Shown piece by piece: positions 8,449 to 16,182 of a stretch of 64,000 bases of DNA. A program made the translations under genes and the position numbers. Origin of the DNA: an uncultured Roseobacter sp. GTDB lineage: Bacteria; Pseudomonadota; Alphaproteobacteria; Rhodobacterales; Rhodobacteraceae. The stretch is from positions 62,001-126,000 of the forward strand of contig NZ_CANKYM010000004.1 in NCBI RefSeq assembly GCF_947488185.1, read 5' to 3'. The notes under the pieces were generated by a model. That model worked only from the letters and a program-made list of their open reading frames with translations. It had not been told where the DNA came from and did not search any database. The first letter of the stretch is position 1; the number at the start of each line of letters is the position of its first letter.

Positions 8449-9897
8449 ATGGAAATGCCGATTCCCGACCCGGCTGTCTTGGCCCGCAAGGATCGCGTCG
8501 TGGCGCGCTTGCAGGCGGTTCTGCCATCGGACGCGGTTATTCAGGACCCGGCAGAGACGCGCGCCTATGAATGCGATGCGCTGACGGCTTATCGGTGCCC
8601 GCCGATGGTGGCGGTGTTGCCCGCAAGCACGCAGGAGGTCTCGGAAATCCTGCGCATTTGTCATGAAGAGGGAGTGCCCGTGGTGCCGCGTGGTTCGGGG
8701 ACGTCGTTGGCCGGTGGGGCCTTGCCCACAGCGGACTGCGTGATCCTGGGTGTGGCGCGGATGAATGATGTGCTCGACACCGACTATGACAATCGCACGA
8801 TCAAGGTGCAGACCGGGCGCACAAACCTCAGCGTGACCGGGGCTGTGGAGGAAAATGGTTTCTTTTACGCGCCTGATCCTTCCAGCCAGTTGGCCTGCGC
8901 TATTGCCGGGAACATCGCGATGAATTCCGGCGGCGCCCATTGCTTGAAGTATGGTGTGACGACGAACAATCTCATGGGTGTCACCATGGTGATGATGGAT
9001 GGTGAAATCGTTGAATTGGGCGGCGCCCATATGGATGCGGCAGGGCTCGACCTGTTGGGACTTGTCTGTGGGTCCGAAGGGCAATTGGGTGTCGTGACCG
9101 AGGCGACCCTGCGCATTTTGCCGAAGCCCGAGGGTGCACGACCTGTTCTCATGGGCTTCGACAGTGCCGAAATCGCGGGTGCCTGCGTGGCGGACATTAT
9201 CAAGGCGGGTGTTTTGCCCGTGGCCATCGAGTTCATGGACAAGATGCTGATCGAGGTTTGCGAGGATTTCGCCAAGGCGGATTATCCCATGTGTGAGGCA
9301 CTGTTGATTGTCGAGGTTGAGGGATCGGAGGCGGAGATCAACGATCAGCTGGCGCTGATCACGGAGATCGCCCGCCGCCACAACCCCGTCGCTCTCCGGG
9401 AAAGCGCGTCCGCCGACGAAAGTGCGCGGATCTGGGCGGGCCGTAAGGCGGCGTTTTCCGCGATTGGGCGGATCAGTGACTACATGTGTCTTGATGGCAC
9501 GATCCCGGTCAGCGAATTGCCCTATGTGCTGCGCCGCATTGGCGAGATGTCGGAGCAATACGGTCTGCGGGTTGGCAATGTTTTCCACGCGGGCGACGGC
9601 AATATGCATCCGCTGATCTGCTACGACGCAAACAAGCCCGGCGATCTGGAGATATGCGAGGAATTCGGCGCAGAAGTGCTGAAGCTTTGCGTTGAGGTTG
9701 GGGGCTGTCTGACCGGTGAGCATGGTGTGGGGATCGAAAAGCGGGACCTGATGACGCATCAATATGCGCCCGCCGATCTCGAGGCGCAGATGGCCGTGAA
9801 AGATGTGTTTGACCCGCAGTGGTTGCTGAACCCCGCAAAGGTCTTTCCGCTTGCCGTGTCAGAGACACGGCGTGCGCTGGACGTCGCGGCGGAATAG
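8449..9897 (+). CDS. glcD: Glycolate oxidase FAD-binding subunit GlcD
   Basis: Catalytic FAD subunit of membrane-associated glycolate dehydrogenase, which oxidises glycolate to glyoxylate. From ATG 8449 it has 482 residues. The PCMH-type FAD domain spans about residues 40-220, with GVPVVPRGSGTSLAGGALP and the later GNIAMNSGGAHCLKYGVTTNN. The substrate cap follows, with FHAGDGNMHPLICYD and the ending GGCLTGEHGVGIEKRD. GGAGG at 8437-8441 fits ATG 8449 better than ATG 8443. It is the first gene of glcDEF. Its substrate assignment rests on GlcE and GlcF following directly. Confidence 0.95.
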   Translation: MEMPIPDPAVLARKDRVVARLQAVLPSDAVIQDPAETRAYECDALTAYRCPPMVAVLPASTQEVSEILRICHEEGVPVVPRGSGTSLAGGALPTADCVILGVARMNDVLDTDYDNRTIKVQTGRTNLSVTGAVEENGFFYAPDPSSQLACAIAGNIAMNSGGAHCLKYGVTTNNLMGVTMVMMDGEIVELGGAHMDAAGLDLLGLVCGSEGQLGVVTEATLRILPKPEGARPVLMGFDSAEIAGACVADIIKAGVLPVAIEFMDKMLIEVCEDFAKADYPMCEALLIVEVEGSEAEINDQLALITEIARRHNPVALRESASADESARIWAGRKAAFSAIGRISDYMCLDGTIPVSELPYVLRRIGEMSEQYGLRVGNVFHAGDGNMHPLICYDANKPGDLEICEEFGAEVLKLCVEVGGCLTGEHGVGIEKRDLMTHQYAPADLEAQMAVKDVFDPQWLLNPAKVFPLAVSETRRALDVAAE

Positions 9898-9936
9898 GGG
9901 CTTTGCCCCCGCGCCTTTGGCGCTCCCCCAGGATAT
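9897..9936 (+). repeat. Twin TTT-loop hairpins followed by CCCCCAGGATATT, a roseobacter-type intergenic element
   Basis: Starting on the last base of the glcD stop codon are GGGGC-TTT-GCCCC (9897-9909) and GCGCC-TTT-GGCGC (9911-9923), then TCCCCCAGGATATT. From general knowledge, variants of such G-rich hairpin plus CCCCCAGGATATT strings are frequent between roseobacter genes. Here the element separates glcD from glcE and might modulate the relative yield or stability of the two cistrons. Confidence 0.5.
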
Positions 9937-9954
9937 TGAGAGCCAAGAGAAGAT

Positions 9955-11097
9955 ATGAGACCTGACACGGAAGCGGCGCTGGCCGACATTGTGAAATCGG
10001 CCAAGGGGCCTTTGGCGATTCAGGGCGGGGGCACGCGTGGCCTGTCGCCTCAGGGTGATGTTCTGTCGGTGGCCGGGCTGTCGGGCATTACGCTCTATGA
10101 GCCCGGTGCGCTGACGATGGTGGCGCAGGCAGGCACGCCGATTTCGGAGATTGAGGCGGCGCTGGCCGCTGAAAACCAGCGTCTGGCCTTTGAACCGATG
10201 GATCATCGTGCCGTGTTGGGCACGCAGGGCGAACCGACACTGGGCGGTGTGATTTCGGCGAATGTGAGCGGTCCGCGCAGGATTCAGGGCGGGTCTGCGC
10301 GCGATTATGCCTTGGGCGCGCGGTTTGTGGACGGTACGGGCACGGCCGTGAAAAACGGTGGGCGGGTCATGAAGAATGTGACCGGATATGATCTGGTGAA
10401 ACTGATGTGTGGCGCCTTTGGGACGCTCGGCGTTCTCACGGAGGTTTCGCTCAAAGTTCTGCCCAGCCCCGAGACGCAGGGCACGTTGATGTTGCGCGGT
10501 CTGGATGATGTGGCGGGTGTGCGGGCGATGTCGGCGGCGATGGGATCTCCCTATGAGATCACGGGGGCGGCCCATTGTGCCAAGATCATGGAGGGGGGAT
10601 CGGTAACAGCGCTGAGGATCGAAGGGTTCGAGACGTCGGTTGCCTACCGCATGGACCGGCTGAAAGATTTGCTCAAGGGCTTCAACGTCGACATGAATGT
10701 TGCGGATGCGACCATGTCGGATTGGATCTGGAAAAGCGTGCGGGACGCCACTTTGCTGGCCGATGTGCCGGAAGACATCTGGCGGGTGTGCTGCAAACCC
10801 TCTGACGCGCCTGCGCTGATGGCGCGGTCAAGTGCTGCGGGCTGGTATTTTGACTGGGCGGGTGGTCTGATCTGGGTGCGCATGCCAGCAGGGGATGATC
10901 TGCGTGCGGCTTTGGGCGCTTTTGACGGTCACGCAACCTTGATCCGGGCATCCGAGGCGACGCGGGCCGCATTGCCAACCTTTCATCCAGAAGCGCCCGG
11001 CGTCGCAAAAATCAGCGCAGGATTGCGCGCCCGTTTTGACCCGCGCGGCATCCTGAACCCCGGTCTGATGGGCCCTGTTGCAAGAGAGATTGCCTGA
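9955..11097 (+). CDS. glcE: Glycolate oxidase subunit GlcE
   Basis: Second FAD-binding subunit of glycolate dehydrogenase, 380 residues. It carries a single PCMH-type FAD domain: AIQGGGTRGLSPQG near residue 21, GTQGEPTLGGVISANVSGPR near 89, and RVMKNVTGYDLVKLMCGAFG near 138. It is shorter than GlcD, as expected for GlcE. It follows glcD after a 57-bp hairpin-bearing gap. Its TGA overlaps the glcF ATG by one base, so GlcE and GlcF are probably translationally coupled. The complex acts at the inner membrane. Confidence 0.94.
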   Translation: MRPDTEAALADIVKSAKGPLAIQGGGTRGLSPQGDVLSVAGLSGITLYEPGALTMVAQAGTPISEIEAALAAENQRLAFEPMDHRAVLGTQGEPTLGGVISANVSGPRRIQGGSARDYALGARFVDGTGTAVKNGGRVMKNVTGYDLVKLMCGAFGTLGVLTEVSLKVLPSPETQGTLMLRGLDDVAGVRAMSAAMGSPYEITGAAHCAKIMEGGSVTALRIEGFETSVAYRMDRLKDLLKGFNVDMNVADATMSDWIWKSVRDATLLADVPEDIWRVCCKPSDAPALMARSSAAGWYFDWAGGLIWVRMPAGDDLRAALGAFDGHATLIRASEATRAALPTFHPEAPGVAKISAGLRARFDPRGILNPGLMGPVAREIA

Positions 11098-12419
11098 TGC
11101 AGACCACTTTCACTGAAAAACAACTCCAGGACCCGGGCATTCAGCGCAGCAACGAGATTTTGCGCAACTGCGTGCACTGTGGATTTTGCACGGCGACCTG
11201 CCCGACCTATCAGGTTCTGGGCGATGAACTCGATAGCCCCCGGGGCCGCATCTACCTGATCAAGGACATGCTGGAGAATGACCGCGACCCGGATGCCAAG
11301 ACGGTCAAGCACATTGATCGTTGTCTAAGCTGTTTGGCCTGCATGACGACCTGCCCGTCGGGTGTGCATTACATGCATCTGGTGGATCACGCGCGCGATT
11401 ACATCGAACAGCGCTACAAGCGTCCCTTCAGTGATCGGGCATTGCGTTGGGTCCTCGCACGTATTCTGCCCTATCCGATGCGATTCAGGATGGCGTTGGT
11501 CGGGGCCAAGCTGGGGCGGCCCTTTGCGCGGCTGATGCCGGATGCCCGGCTGCGGGCGATGCTGGAGATGGCGCCGAAGAAAATTCCGCCGGTCAGCCGC
11601 AACGATGATCCGCAAAGCTTTGTGCCGGAGGTGCCGCGGGTCAAACGGGTGGCGTTGATGACCGGCTGTGCACAGCGGGCGCTGAATACGGATATCAATG
11701 ACGCGACCATCCGGCTCCTGACCCGGTTGGGATGCGAGGTGGTGGTGGCCGAAGGGGCGGGCTGTTGCGGGGCGCTGACCCATCACATGGGCAAGACTAC
11801 GGAGAGCCACGCGACGGCTGCGAAAAACATCCGCGCCTGGGCGCGCGAGATGGATGGCGAAGGGCTGGACGCGATTGTGATAAACACCTCGGGCTGCGGC
11901 ACGACGGTGAAGGATTACGGGCACATGTTCCGCAATGAACCGCTGGCCGCCGACGCCAAGCGCGTGTCGGAGATTGCCATGGACGTATCTGAGGTGCTGA
12001 TGCAGCTGGATGTGCCCGAAGGTGCCGACAAGGAGATGGTCGTGGCCTATCATGCCGCTTGTTCGTTGCAGCATGGCCAGCAGATCAAGACATACCCCAA
12101 GGATCTGCTGAAACGCGCGGGGTTCACCGTTGTGGAGCCGTCTGATGCGCATCTATGCTGTGGATCGGCGGGGACCTATAACCTGATGCAGCCCGAGATT
12201 TCCAGAAAGCTGAAAGATCGCAAGGTACGCACCCTGGAAGCAAAGCAGCCCAATGTCATCGCCGCGGGCAACATCGGCTGCATGATGCAGATCGGATCAG
12301 GCACCAAACTGCCAATCGTGCATACAGTGGAATTGCTGGATTGGGCGACTGGTGGGCCGCAACCTCCCGCAATGATTGAAGATTTCAATCCAAGGTCTGA
12401 AATCCCCAGGCTTCGTTAA
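11097..12419 (+). CDS. glcF: Glycolate oxidase iron-sulfur subunit GlcF
   Basis: Iron-sulfur subunit that passes electrons from the flavin subunits toward the quinone pool. In 440 residues it has two ferredoxin-type [4Fe-4S] motifs (Cys25/28/31/35 and Cys76/79/82/86). Two cysteine-rich CCG domains follow, with GCAQRAL...GAGCCGALTHH in the first and YHAACSLQHGQ...CCGSAGTYNL in the second. The architecture is that of GlcF. It closes the glc operon. A lactate-oxidising complex is an alternative, but the separate GlcE favours glycolate, a common algal exudate for marine roseobacters. Confidence 0.95.
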   Translation: MQTTFTEKQLQDPGIQRSNEILRNCVHCGFCTATCPTYQVLGDELDSPRGRIYLIKDMLENDRDPDAKTVKHIDRCLSCLACMTTCPSGVHYMHLVDHARDYIEQRYKRPFSDRALRWVLARILPYPMRFRMALVGAKLGRPFARLMPDARLRAMLEMAPKKIPPVSRNDDPQSFVPEVPRVKRVALMTGCAQRALNTDINDATIRLLTRLGCEVVVAEGAGCCGALTHHMGKTTESHATAAKNIRAWAREMDGEGLDAIVINTSGCGTTVKDYGHMFRNEPLAADAKRVSEIAMDVSEVLMQLDVPEGADKEMVVAYHAACSLQHGQQIKTYPKDLLKRAGFTVVEPSDAHLCCGSAGTYNLMQPEISRKLKDRKVRTLEAKQPNVIAAGNIGCMMQIGSGTKLPIVHTVELLDWATGGPQPPAMIEDFNPRSEIPRLR

Positions 12420-12529
12420 CGAATTGACGACGGACCGTTAACCAAATTGCCCGTAATCAGGCCGCTGGTGCCCTATTTCTGCCGTATGTGATGCGTATTT
12501 TTGTTCGCATCGATACGAAGGAATTTTCT

Positions 12530-13351
12530 GTGAAAAAGTGGTTGGTTTTGTTTGTTTTGGCGGCGCTTACGACAACAGGTGCTATCGCGCAGGATGCGCG
12601 TTTGAAGGCGTTGGAAGACGGCAATGATGCGAGTCCGTGGGAAGCGGTCGGCCGTTTGGATATTGGCGGCAAGGGATTCTGCACAGGTGCCTTGATCAGC
12701 CCCGACTTGGTCCTGACCGCTGCGCACTGCCTTTACGACAAGGCCTCAGGTGCGCGGATCAATCACGAGACTGTCGAATTCCTTGCGGGGTGGCGCAGTG
12801 GGCGTGCCTCAGCCTACCGGCAAGTGCGCCGCGCGGTGGTGCACCCTGATTACACCTACGCGGAAGACGTCTCTTCCGCACGGGTGCGCAATGACATCGC
12901 GCTTCTGGAACTGGCCCGCCCCATTCGCAACACCACGATTGAACCTTTTGAGACAGCACCGCGCCCGCGCAAAGGGGATCGGGTCGGTGTGGTCAGCTAT
13001 GCCCGCGACCGCTCCGAAGCGCCATCCTTGCAGGAAGTCTGCACCGTGCTGGCCCGCCAACAGGGTGTTCTTGTCACCTCCTGTTCGGTTGATTTCGGAT
13101 CGTCAGGGGCCCCGATCTTTGTCTTTGCCGAAGGCAAGGCGCAGATTGTATCGGTCGTGTCCGCCAAGGCAGAAATGAATGGTGAAGACGTTTCGCTGGG
13201 AACTGCCTTGGGCGCGCCGCTGGATTTTCTCCGGTCCGAACTGGTGGCGGGGAAGGGCGTTTATCAGGAGTCCGCGCCGATTGCGGCCCGCGTTGGCGTT
13301 GGTGAGGGGCGCAGTTCCACCGGTGCAAAATTCATTCGACCGGTGAACTGA
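12530..13351 (+). CDS. Secreted trypsin-like serine protease (copy 1)
   Basis: A 273-residue exported S1-type peptidase. A signal peptide occupies residues 1-20 (KKWLVLFVLAALTTTGAIAQ). The triad is visible as His66 (LTAAHC), Asp122 (RNDIALLEL) and Ser192, in GSSGAP instead of the canonical GDSGGP. The mature domain keeps paired cysteines around His66. GTG 12530 is chosen because AAGGAA lies just upstream and the signal peptide follows at once. The protein ends in GAKFIRPVN, a tail nearly identical to that of the next gene. The two genes are three bases apart, hence one operon and probably a duplication. Substrate unknown. Confidence 0.88.
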   Translation: MKKWLVLFVLAALTTTGAIAQDARLKALEDGNDASPWEAVGRLDIGGKGFCTGALISPDLVLTAAHCLYDKASGARINHETVEFLAGWRSGRASAYRQVRRAVVHPDYTYAEDVSSARVRNDIALLELARPIRNTTIEPFETAPRPRKGDRVGVVSYARDRSEAPSLQEVCTVLARQQGVLVTSCSVDFGSSGAPIFVFAEGKAQIVSVVSAKAEMNGEDVSLGTALGAPLDFLRSELVAGKGVYQESAPIAARVGVGEGRSSTGAKFIRPVN

Positions 13352-13354
13352 TCT

Positions 13355-14191
13355 ATGCGGTTCGTTCTGACTTTGACATTCATGGCTTTGCTGGGCGGGA
13401 CCGGCCCTGTCGAGGCACAACAGCGCAACACGTCACTGACTGGTCTTGGCGGGGCAAACGAGGCGCTGGTCTGGCAGGCCGTCGGGCGGCTTGACGCCAA
13501 CAGTGTCGGGTTTTGTACGGCGACGCTGATTGCCCCGGACCTCTTGCTGACGGCGGCGCATTGCGTCTATTCGCCAACCTCGAACACGCCCCTGAAGGCG
13601 GAAGACCTCACGTTCCGCGCTGGTCTGCGCAATGGAACTTCCGCTGCCGAGCGTCAAATTGCCCAGATTGAGGCGCATCCCGGGTACACGCCGGGGCAGG
13701 GCTCTACCGTGGAGAACATTCGCCACGATGTCGCCCTGTTGCGACTCAAAACGCCGATCCCAACCCATATGCTTGATCCCTTTGTCCTCTTTGACGAGCG
13801 GTTCGCGAAGGGACCGGTCAGCGTCGTATCCTATGGGCGGGGACGCGCGGAGTTGCCCTCCAGACAGGCGGTGTGCCGCATGTTCGATCACTACCAGGGG
13901 GTGGTTTTGATGGATTGCGATGTGACATTCGGATCCTCAGGCGCGCCCGTGTTCAGTCACAAGAACGGTCGGGGGCAGATTGTCTCCGTCGTCTCAAGTG
14001 TGGGCCGCTTTGAGGGTAAAAAGGTCTCTTTTGGTATGATGCTTCCCAGGCTCGTGGCCGACCTGAAACGTCAGATGCGGGCCAATGCGCAAAACCCTTT
14101 GGCCAACGCGCGCAGGATCACAATCAACAACGGCGTGAGCCGAACAACTGCGACCGGTGGCGCAAAATTTGTCCGCCCCGGGGGGTCTTGA
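13355..14191 (+). CDS. Secreted trypsin-like serine protease (copy 2)
   Basis: A 278-residue paralog of the upstream protease with the same layout. It has a signal peptide (residues 1-21, ending VEA), VWQAVGRLDANSVGFCTATLI, His69 in LTAAHC, Asp125 in RHDVALLRL, and Ser195 in GSSGAP. After the catalytic domain comes a basic linker and the C-terminal GGAKFVRPGGS, matching the GAKF-[IV]-RP tail of copy 1. It may act on envelope or external proteins. The stop codon lies inside the -35 element of the downstream heat-shock promoter. Confidence 0.88.
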   Translation: MRFVLTLTFMALLGGTGPVEAQQRNTSLTGLGGANEALVWQAVGRLDANSVGFCTATLIAPDLLLTAAHCVYSPTSNTPLKAEDLTFRAGLRNGTSAAERQIAQIEAHPGYTPGQGSTVENIRHDVALLRLKTPIPTHMLDPFVLFDERFAKGPVSVVSYGRGRAELPSRQAVCRMFDHYQGVVLMDCDVTFGSSGAPVFSHKNGRGQIVSVVSSVGRFEGKKVSFGMMLPRLVADLKRQMRANAQNPLANARRITINNGVSRTTATGGAKFVRPGGS

Positions 14192-14216
14192 ACCGCTCAA
14201 ATCTCATCCCCACATT
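14187..14216 (+). promoter_or_regulatory. RpoH (sigma-32) type promoter for the Hsp20 gene
   Basis: CTTGAA at 14187-14192 and CCCCACATT at 14208-14216 are separated by 15 bp, closely matching the heat-shock sigma consensus CTTGAA-N(13-17)-CCCCATNT. Transcription would start near 14223, leaving a leader of about 100 nt. That leader holds a GC hairpin (CCGGGG 14225-14230 with CCCCGG 14244-14249). A CCTCT at 14233-14237 is complementary to the AGAGG of the ribosome site at 14309-14313. Confidence 0.75.
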
Positions 14217-14321
14217 ACCGGTATCCGGGGTGCCTCTATAGGGCCCCGGCACATAACCATTGCCGGCGTGCGTCCATCCGGAGCCGCTGGCGCGTAATCG
14301 CTCAATGAAGAGGATAACACT

Positions 14322-14789
14322 ATGCGTACTTATGATTTTGCACCGCTTTACCGGGCCACCGTTGGCTTTGACCAGATCGCCGACCTGATGGACCGGGTGC
14401 TGACTACCGAAGGCACACAGCCTTCCTACCCGCCTTACAACATCGAAAAGCTGGATGATGACGCCTATCGTATCTCGATTGCGGTCGCCGGATTCTCGGA
14501 TGCGGACCTCAGTGTCGAAGTGCGTGAAAACGCCCTGATCGTTTCGGCCAAGAAAGCCGAAGAGGACGCGGCGCGCAGCTACCTGCACCGCGGTATCGCA
14601 ACCCGTGCGTTCGAGCGTCGCTTCCATCTGGCGGATCACGTTCAGGTCACCGGTGCCGCCCATGTCGACGGAATGCTGAACATTGATCTGGTCCGCGAAG
14701 TGCCCGAGGCGCTGAAACCGCGGCAGATTTCGATCTCCTCGACCAAGCAGATCGAGAAAGACGTGGTCGACGCGAAATCCGTGAACTGA
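14322..14789 (+). CDS. Small heat-shock protein (Hsp20/IbpA family)
   Basis: ATP-independent holdase chaperone of the alpha-crystallin family, 155 residues. The N-terminus MRTYDFAPLYRATVGFDQIA, with YPPYNIEK following, is the class A rhizobial/IbpA form. The crystallin domain covers about residues 38-130 (DAYRISIAVAGFSDADLSVEV, then GIATRAFERRFHLADHV and GMLNIDLVREVPE). The Ile-x-Ile anchor is present as QISIS near the C-terminus. AAGAGGA lies seven bases before the ATG. It is monocistronic, with an RpoH promoter in front and a terminator behind. Confidence 0.95.
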   Translation: MRTYDFAPLYRATVGFDQIADLMDRVLTTEGTQPSYPPYNIEKLDDDAYRISIAVAGFSDADLSVEVRENALIVSAKKAEEDAARSYLHRGIATRAFERRFHLADHVQVTGAAHVDGMLNIDLVREVPEALKPRQISISSTKQIEKDVVDAKSVN

Positions 14790-14813
14790 TTTCACGTCAC
14801 CGTTTGACTGCCG

Positions 14814-14841
14814 GGCCCGCGTTTCTGACGCGGGCCTTTTT
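14814..14841 (+). terminator. Intrinsic terminator after the hsp20 gene
   Basis: A perfect 8-bp stem GGCCCGCG/CGCGGGCC (14814-14821 and 14829-14836) with a 7-base loop is followed by TTTTT. It separates the heat-shock gene from the convergent LysR gene. Confidence 0.9.
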
Positions 14842-14858
14842 CGTTTATGCACCCTCAC

Positions 14859-15734
14859 CTACGACCAGCGCAGTCCGTTCAGCCAGTTTTTGACAGCCAG
14901 CACTGAGGCCCGGTCGGATTGATCCGCATGAGACAGCAGCCAGACCTCCCGCGCAGGCGTGGTCGTCTGGTGTCGAACATCGACCCGTTGCAGGCGTGTA
15001 TCAGCCGCTGCAACGGCGCCGGGTAAAAGTGTCTTCCCCAACCCCTGCGCGGCAGCTTCCCAGGCGGTTTCGAGATCGGCCACTTTCAGCGGTGCAGGCC
15101 CCGCAGGATCCCGCTGCGCGGCGTTGGCAAGCCACCGCGCCTGGGGCAGACTTGCGTGCGCATCCTCGTAGTCGATCCACGGTGTCTCCGGGAGCGCGCT
15201 TTCTGCCAGAGCCGACGAGGCAAAGAGGTCGAACGTCACCCTGCCCAGCTTCTGCGCCTTGACGCGTAGCCCCCCGGCTGCTGGTCGCGCAAAACGGAGC
15301 GCGAGGTCAGCCTCTCGCTTGTTTAGATCAAGCAACCGCGCCTCCGGAACCAGTTCCAGCGTCAGACCAGGCTCCTGATCCTGTAGTCGGCCGATCTGCG
15401 GCACCAGAATCCGATTGATGATCACCGGAACCGAACTGATCCGTACCACACCGGTGAGACGGGTTGTGATCTGCCCCAGCAGGTCTTCCACCGCGATGGC
15501 GGCTCGTTCGGTGGTCTCCGCATGGATCAGGACGGCGTGCCCAATCTCCGTCAGAACATATCGCCCGGCGCTGTCGCGCAGGAACAGTGTCACCCCGAGT
15601 TTGTCCTGCAAATCCGCAATCCGCCGTGCGACGGTTGTATCGCTGGTCCCCAGATGCCGCGCCGCTGCCCGCAGAGTTTCGGATCGGTGCAAGGCAATCA
15701 GATACTTCAGATCATTCCAGTTAAAGCTCTGCAT
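14859..15734 (-). CDS. LysR-family transcriptional regulator
   Basis: A 291-residue LysR regulator of the short AmpR/GcvA-like type. The DNA-binding part is MQSFNWNDLKYLIALHRSET with AARHLGTSDTTVARRIADLQ (about residues 1-60). The effector domain starts near residue 90 (LTGVVRISSVPVIINRILVP). It is divergent from a YciI-domain gene and shares an 84-bp promoter gap. A CTGCA-TTTT-TGCAG palindrome overlaps its start codon, consistent with autoregulation. Its effector is not apparent. Confidence 0.91.
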   Translation of the reverse strand: MQSFNWNDLKYLIALHRSETLRAAARHLGTSDTTVARRIADLQDKLGVTLFLRDSAGRYVLTEIGHAVLIHAETTERAAIAVEDLLGQITTRLTGVVRISSVPVIINRILVPQIGRLQDQEPGLTLELVPEARLLDLNKREADLALRFARPAAGGLRVKAQKLGRVTFDLFASSALAESALPETPWIDYEDAHASLPQARWLANAAQRDPAGPAPLKVADLETAWEAAAQGLGKTLLPGAVAAADTRLQRVDVRHQTTTPAREVWLLSHADQSDRASVLAVKNWLNGLRWS

Positions 15735-15742
15735 TTTTGCAG
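15729..15742. promoter_or_regulatory. Perfect 5-bp inverted repeat at the LysR start
   Basis: CTGCA-TTTT-TGCAG spans the LysR start codon (15732-15734). It lies 77 bp from the start of the divergent YciI gene, so it could be a repression site. Confidence 0.3.
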
Positions 15743-15818
15743 ACTAGATGGTCACATATACTGAATCAATCAGCGTATGTGTGGTGGTAGCTTTGGCACA
15801 CACACGCTGGAGGATCGC

Positions 15819-16127
15819 ATGACATTCATCATTCTTTTCGAAGACGACGCACAGGCGGACCCGGACATTCGAAAGACGTATATGCCCGCGCATCTGGATT
15901 TTCTCGAGGCGCATTCGGATGCGATCCAATCCGCCGGACCGCTGTCAGATGCCGCAGGTGCCGGGCAGGGTGGTCTCTGGGTCGTGAATGTGCCGGATGA
16001 GGCTGCGGCAAAAGCCTTGGTGCATGCGGACCCGTTCTGGCCGACCGGGTTGCGCAAGTCGTTCCGTATTCTGGCGTGGCGCCAGGTTTTTGCAGATGGC
16101 AAGCGACGGATCGATCCCAAGACCTGA
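15819..16127 (+). CDS. YciI-like domain protein
   Basis: A 102-residue protein of the YciI/YCII ferredoxin-like fold. Family members are small, cytosolic and mostly uncharacterised; some are hydrolases or dehalogenase-like enzymes. Visible are MTFIILFEDD, the conserved AHLDFLEAHSDAIQSAGPL and LVHADPFWPTGLRKSFRILAW, where the family His-Asp pair would lie (His in AHLDF, Asp in HADPF). GGAGG stands eight bases before ATG 15819. An in-frame upstream extension to 15777 lacks support. Divergence from the LysR gene suggests control by it. Confidence 0.82.
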   Translation: MTFIILFEDDAQADPDIRKTYMPAHLDFLEAHSDAIQSAGPLSDAAGAGQGGLWVVNVPDEAAAKALVHADPFWPTGLRKSFRILAWRQVFADGKRRIDPKT

Positions 16128-16134
16128 GCGCAGT

Positions 16135-16162
16135 AAAAAAGGCCGCACAAGGCGGCCTTTTT
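16135..16162. terminator. Bidirectional terminator between yciI-like gene and gabD
   Basis: AAAAAA precedes GGCCGC-acaag-GCGGCC (16141-16146, 16152-16157), then TTTTT. The A and T tracts on both sides let it serve both convergent genes. Confidence 0.88.
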
Positions 16163-16182
16163 CGCAAGACTTGATTTGATCG

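Noticed and set aside
8428..9762. A 444-codon minus-strand frame opposite glcD
   Set aside because: Its residues are shadow-like and the plus strand encodes an unmistakable GlcD.
12416..12443. Two GTTAAC sites after glcF as a CtrA-type box
   Set aside because: CtrA boxes need TTAA-N7-TTAA; the spacing here is much longer.
14124..14858. A 244-codon minus-strand frame opposite the Hsp20 gene
   Set aside because: It would run through the RpoH promoter and the terminator; Hsp20 is certain on the plus strand.
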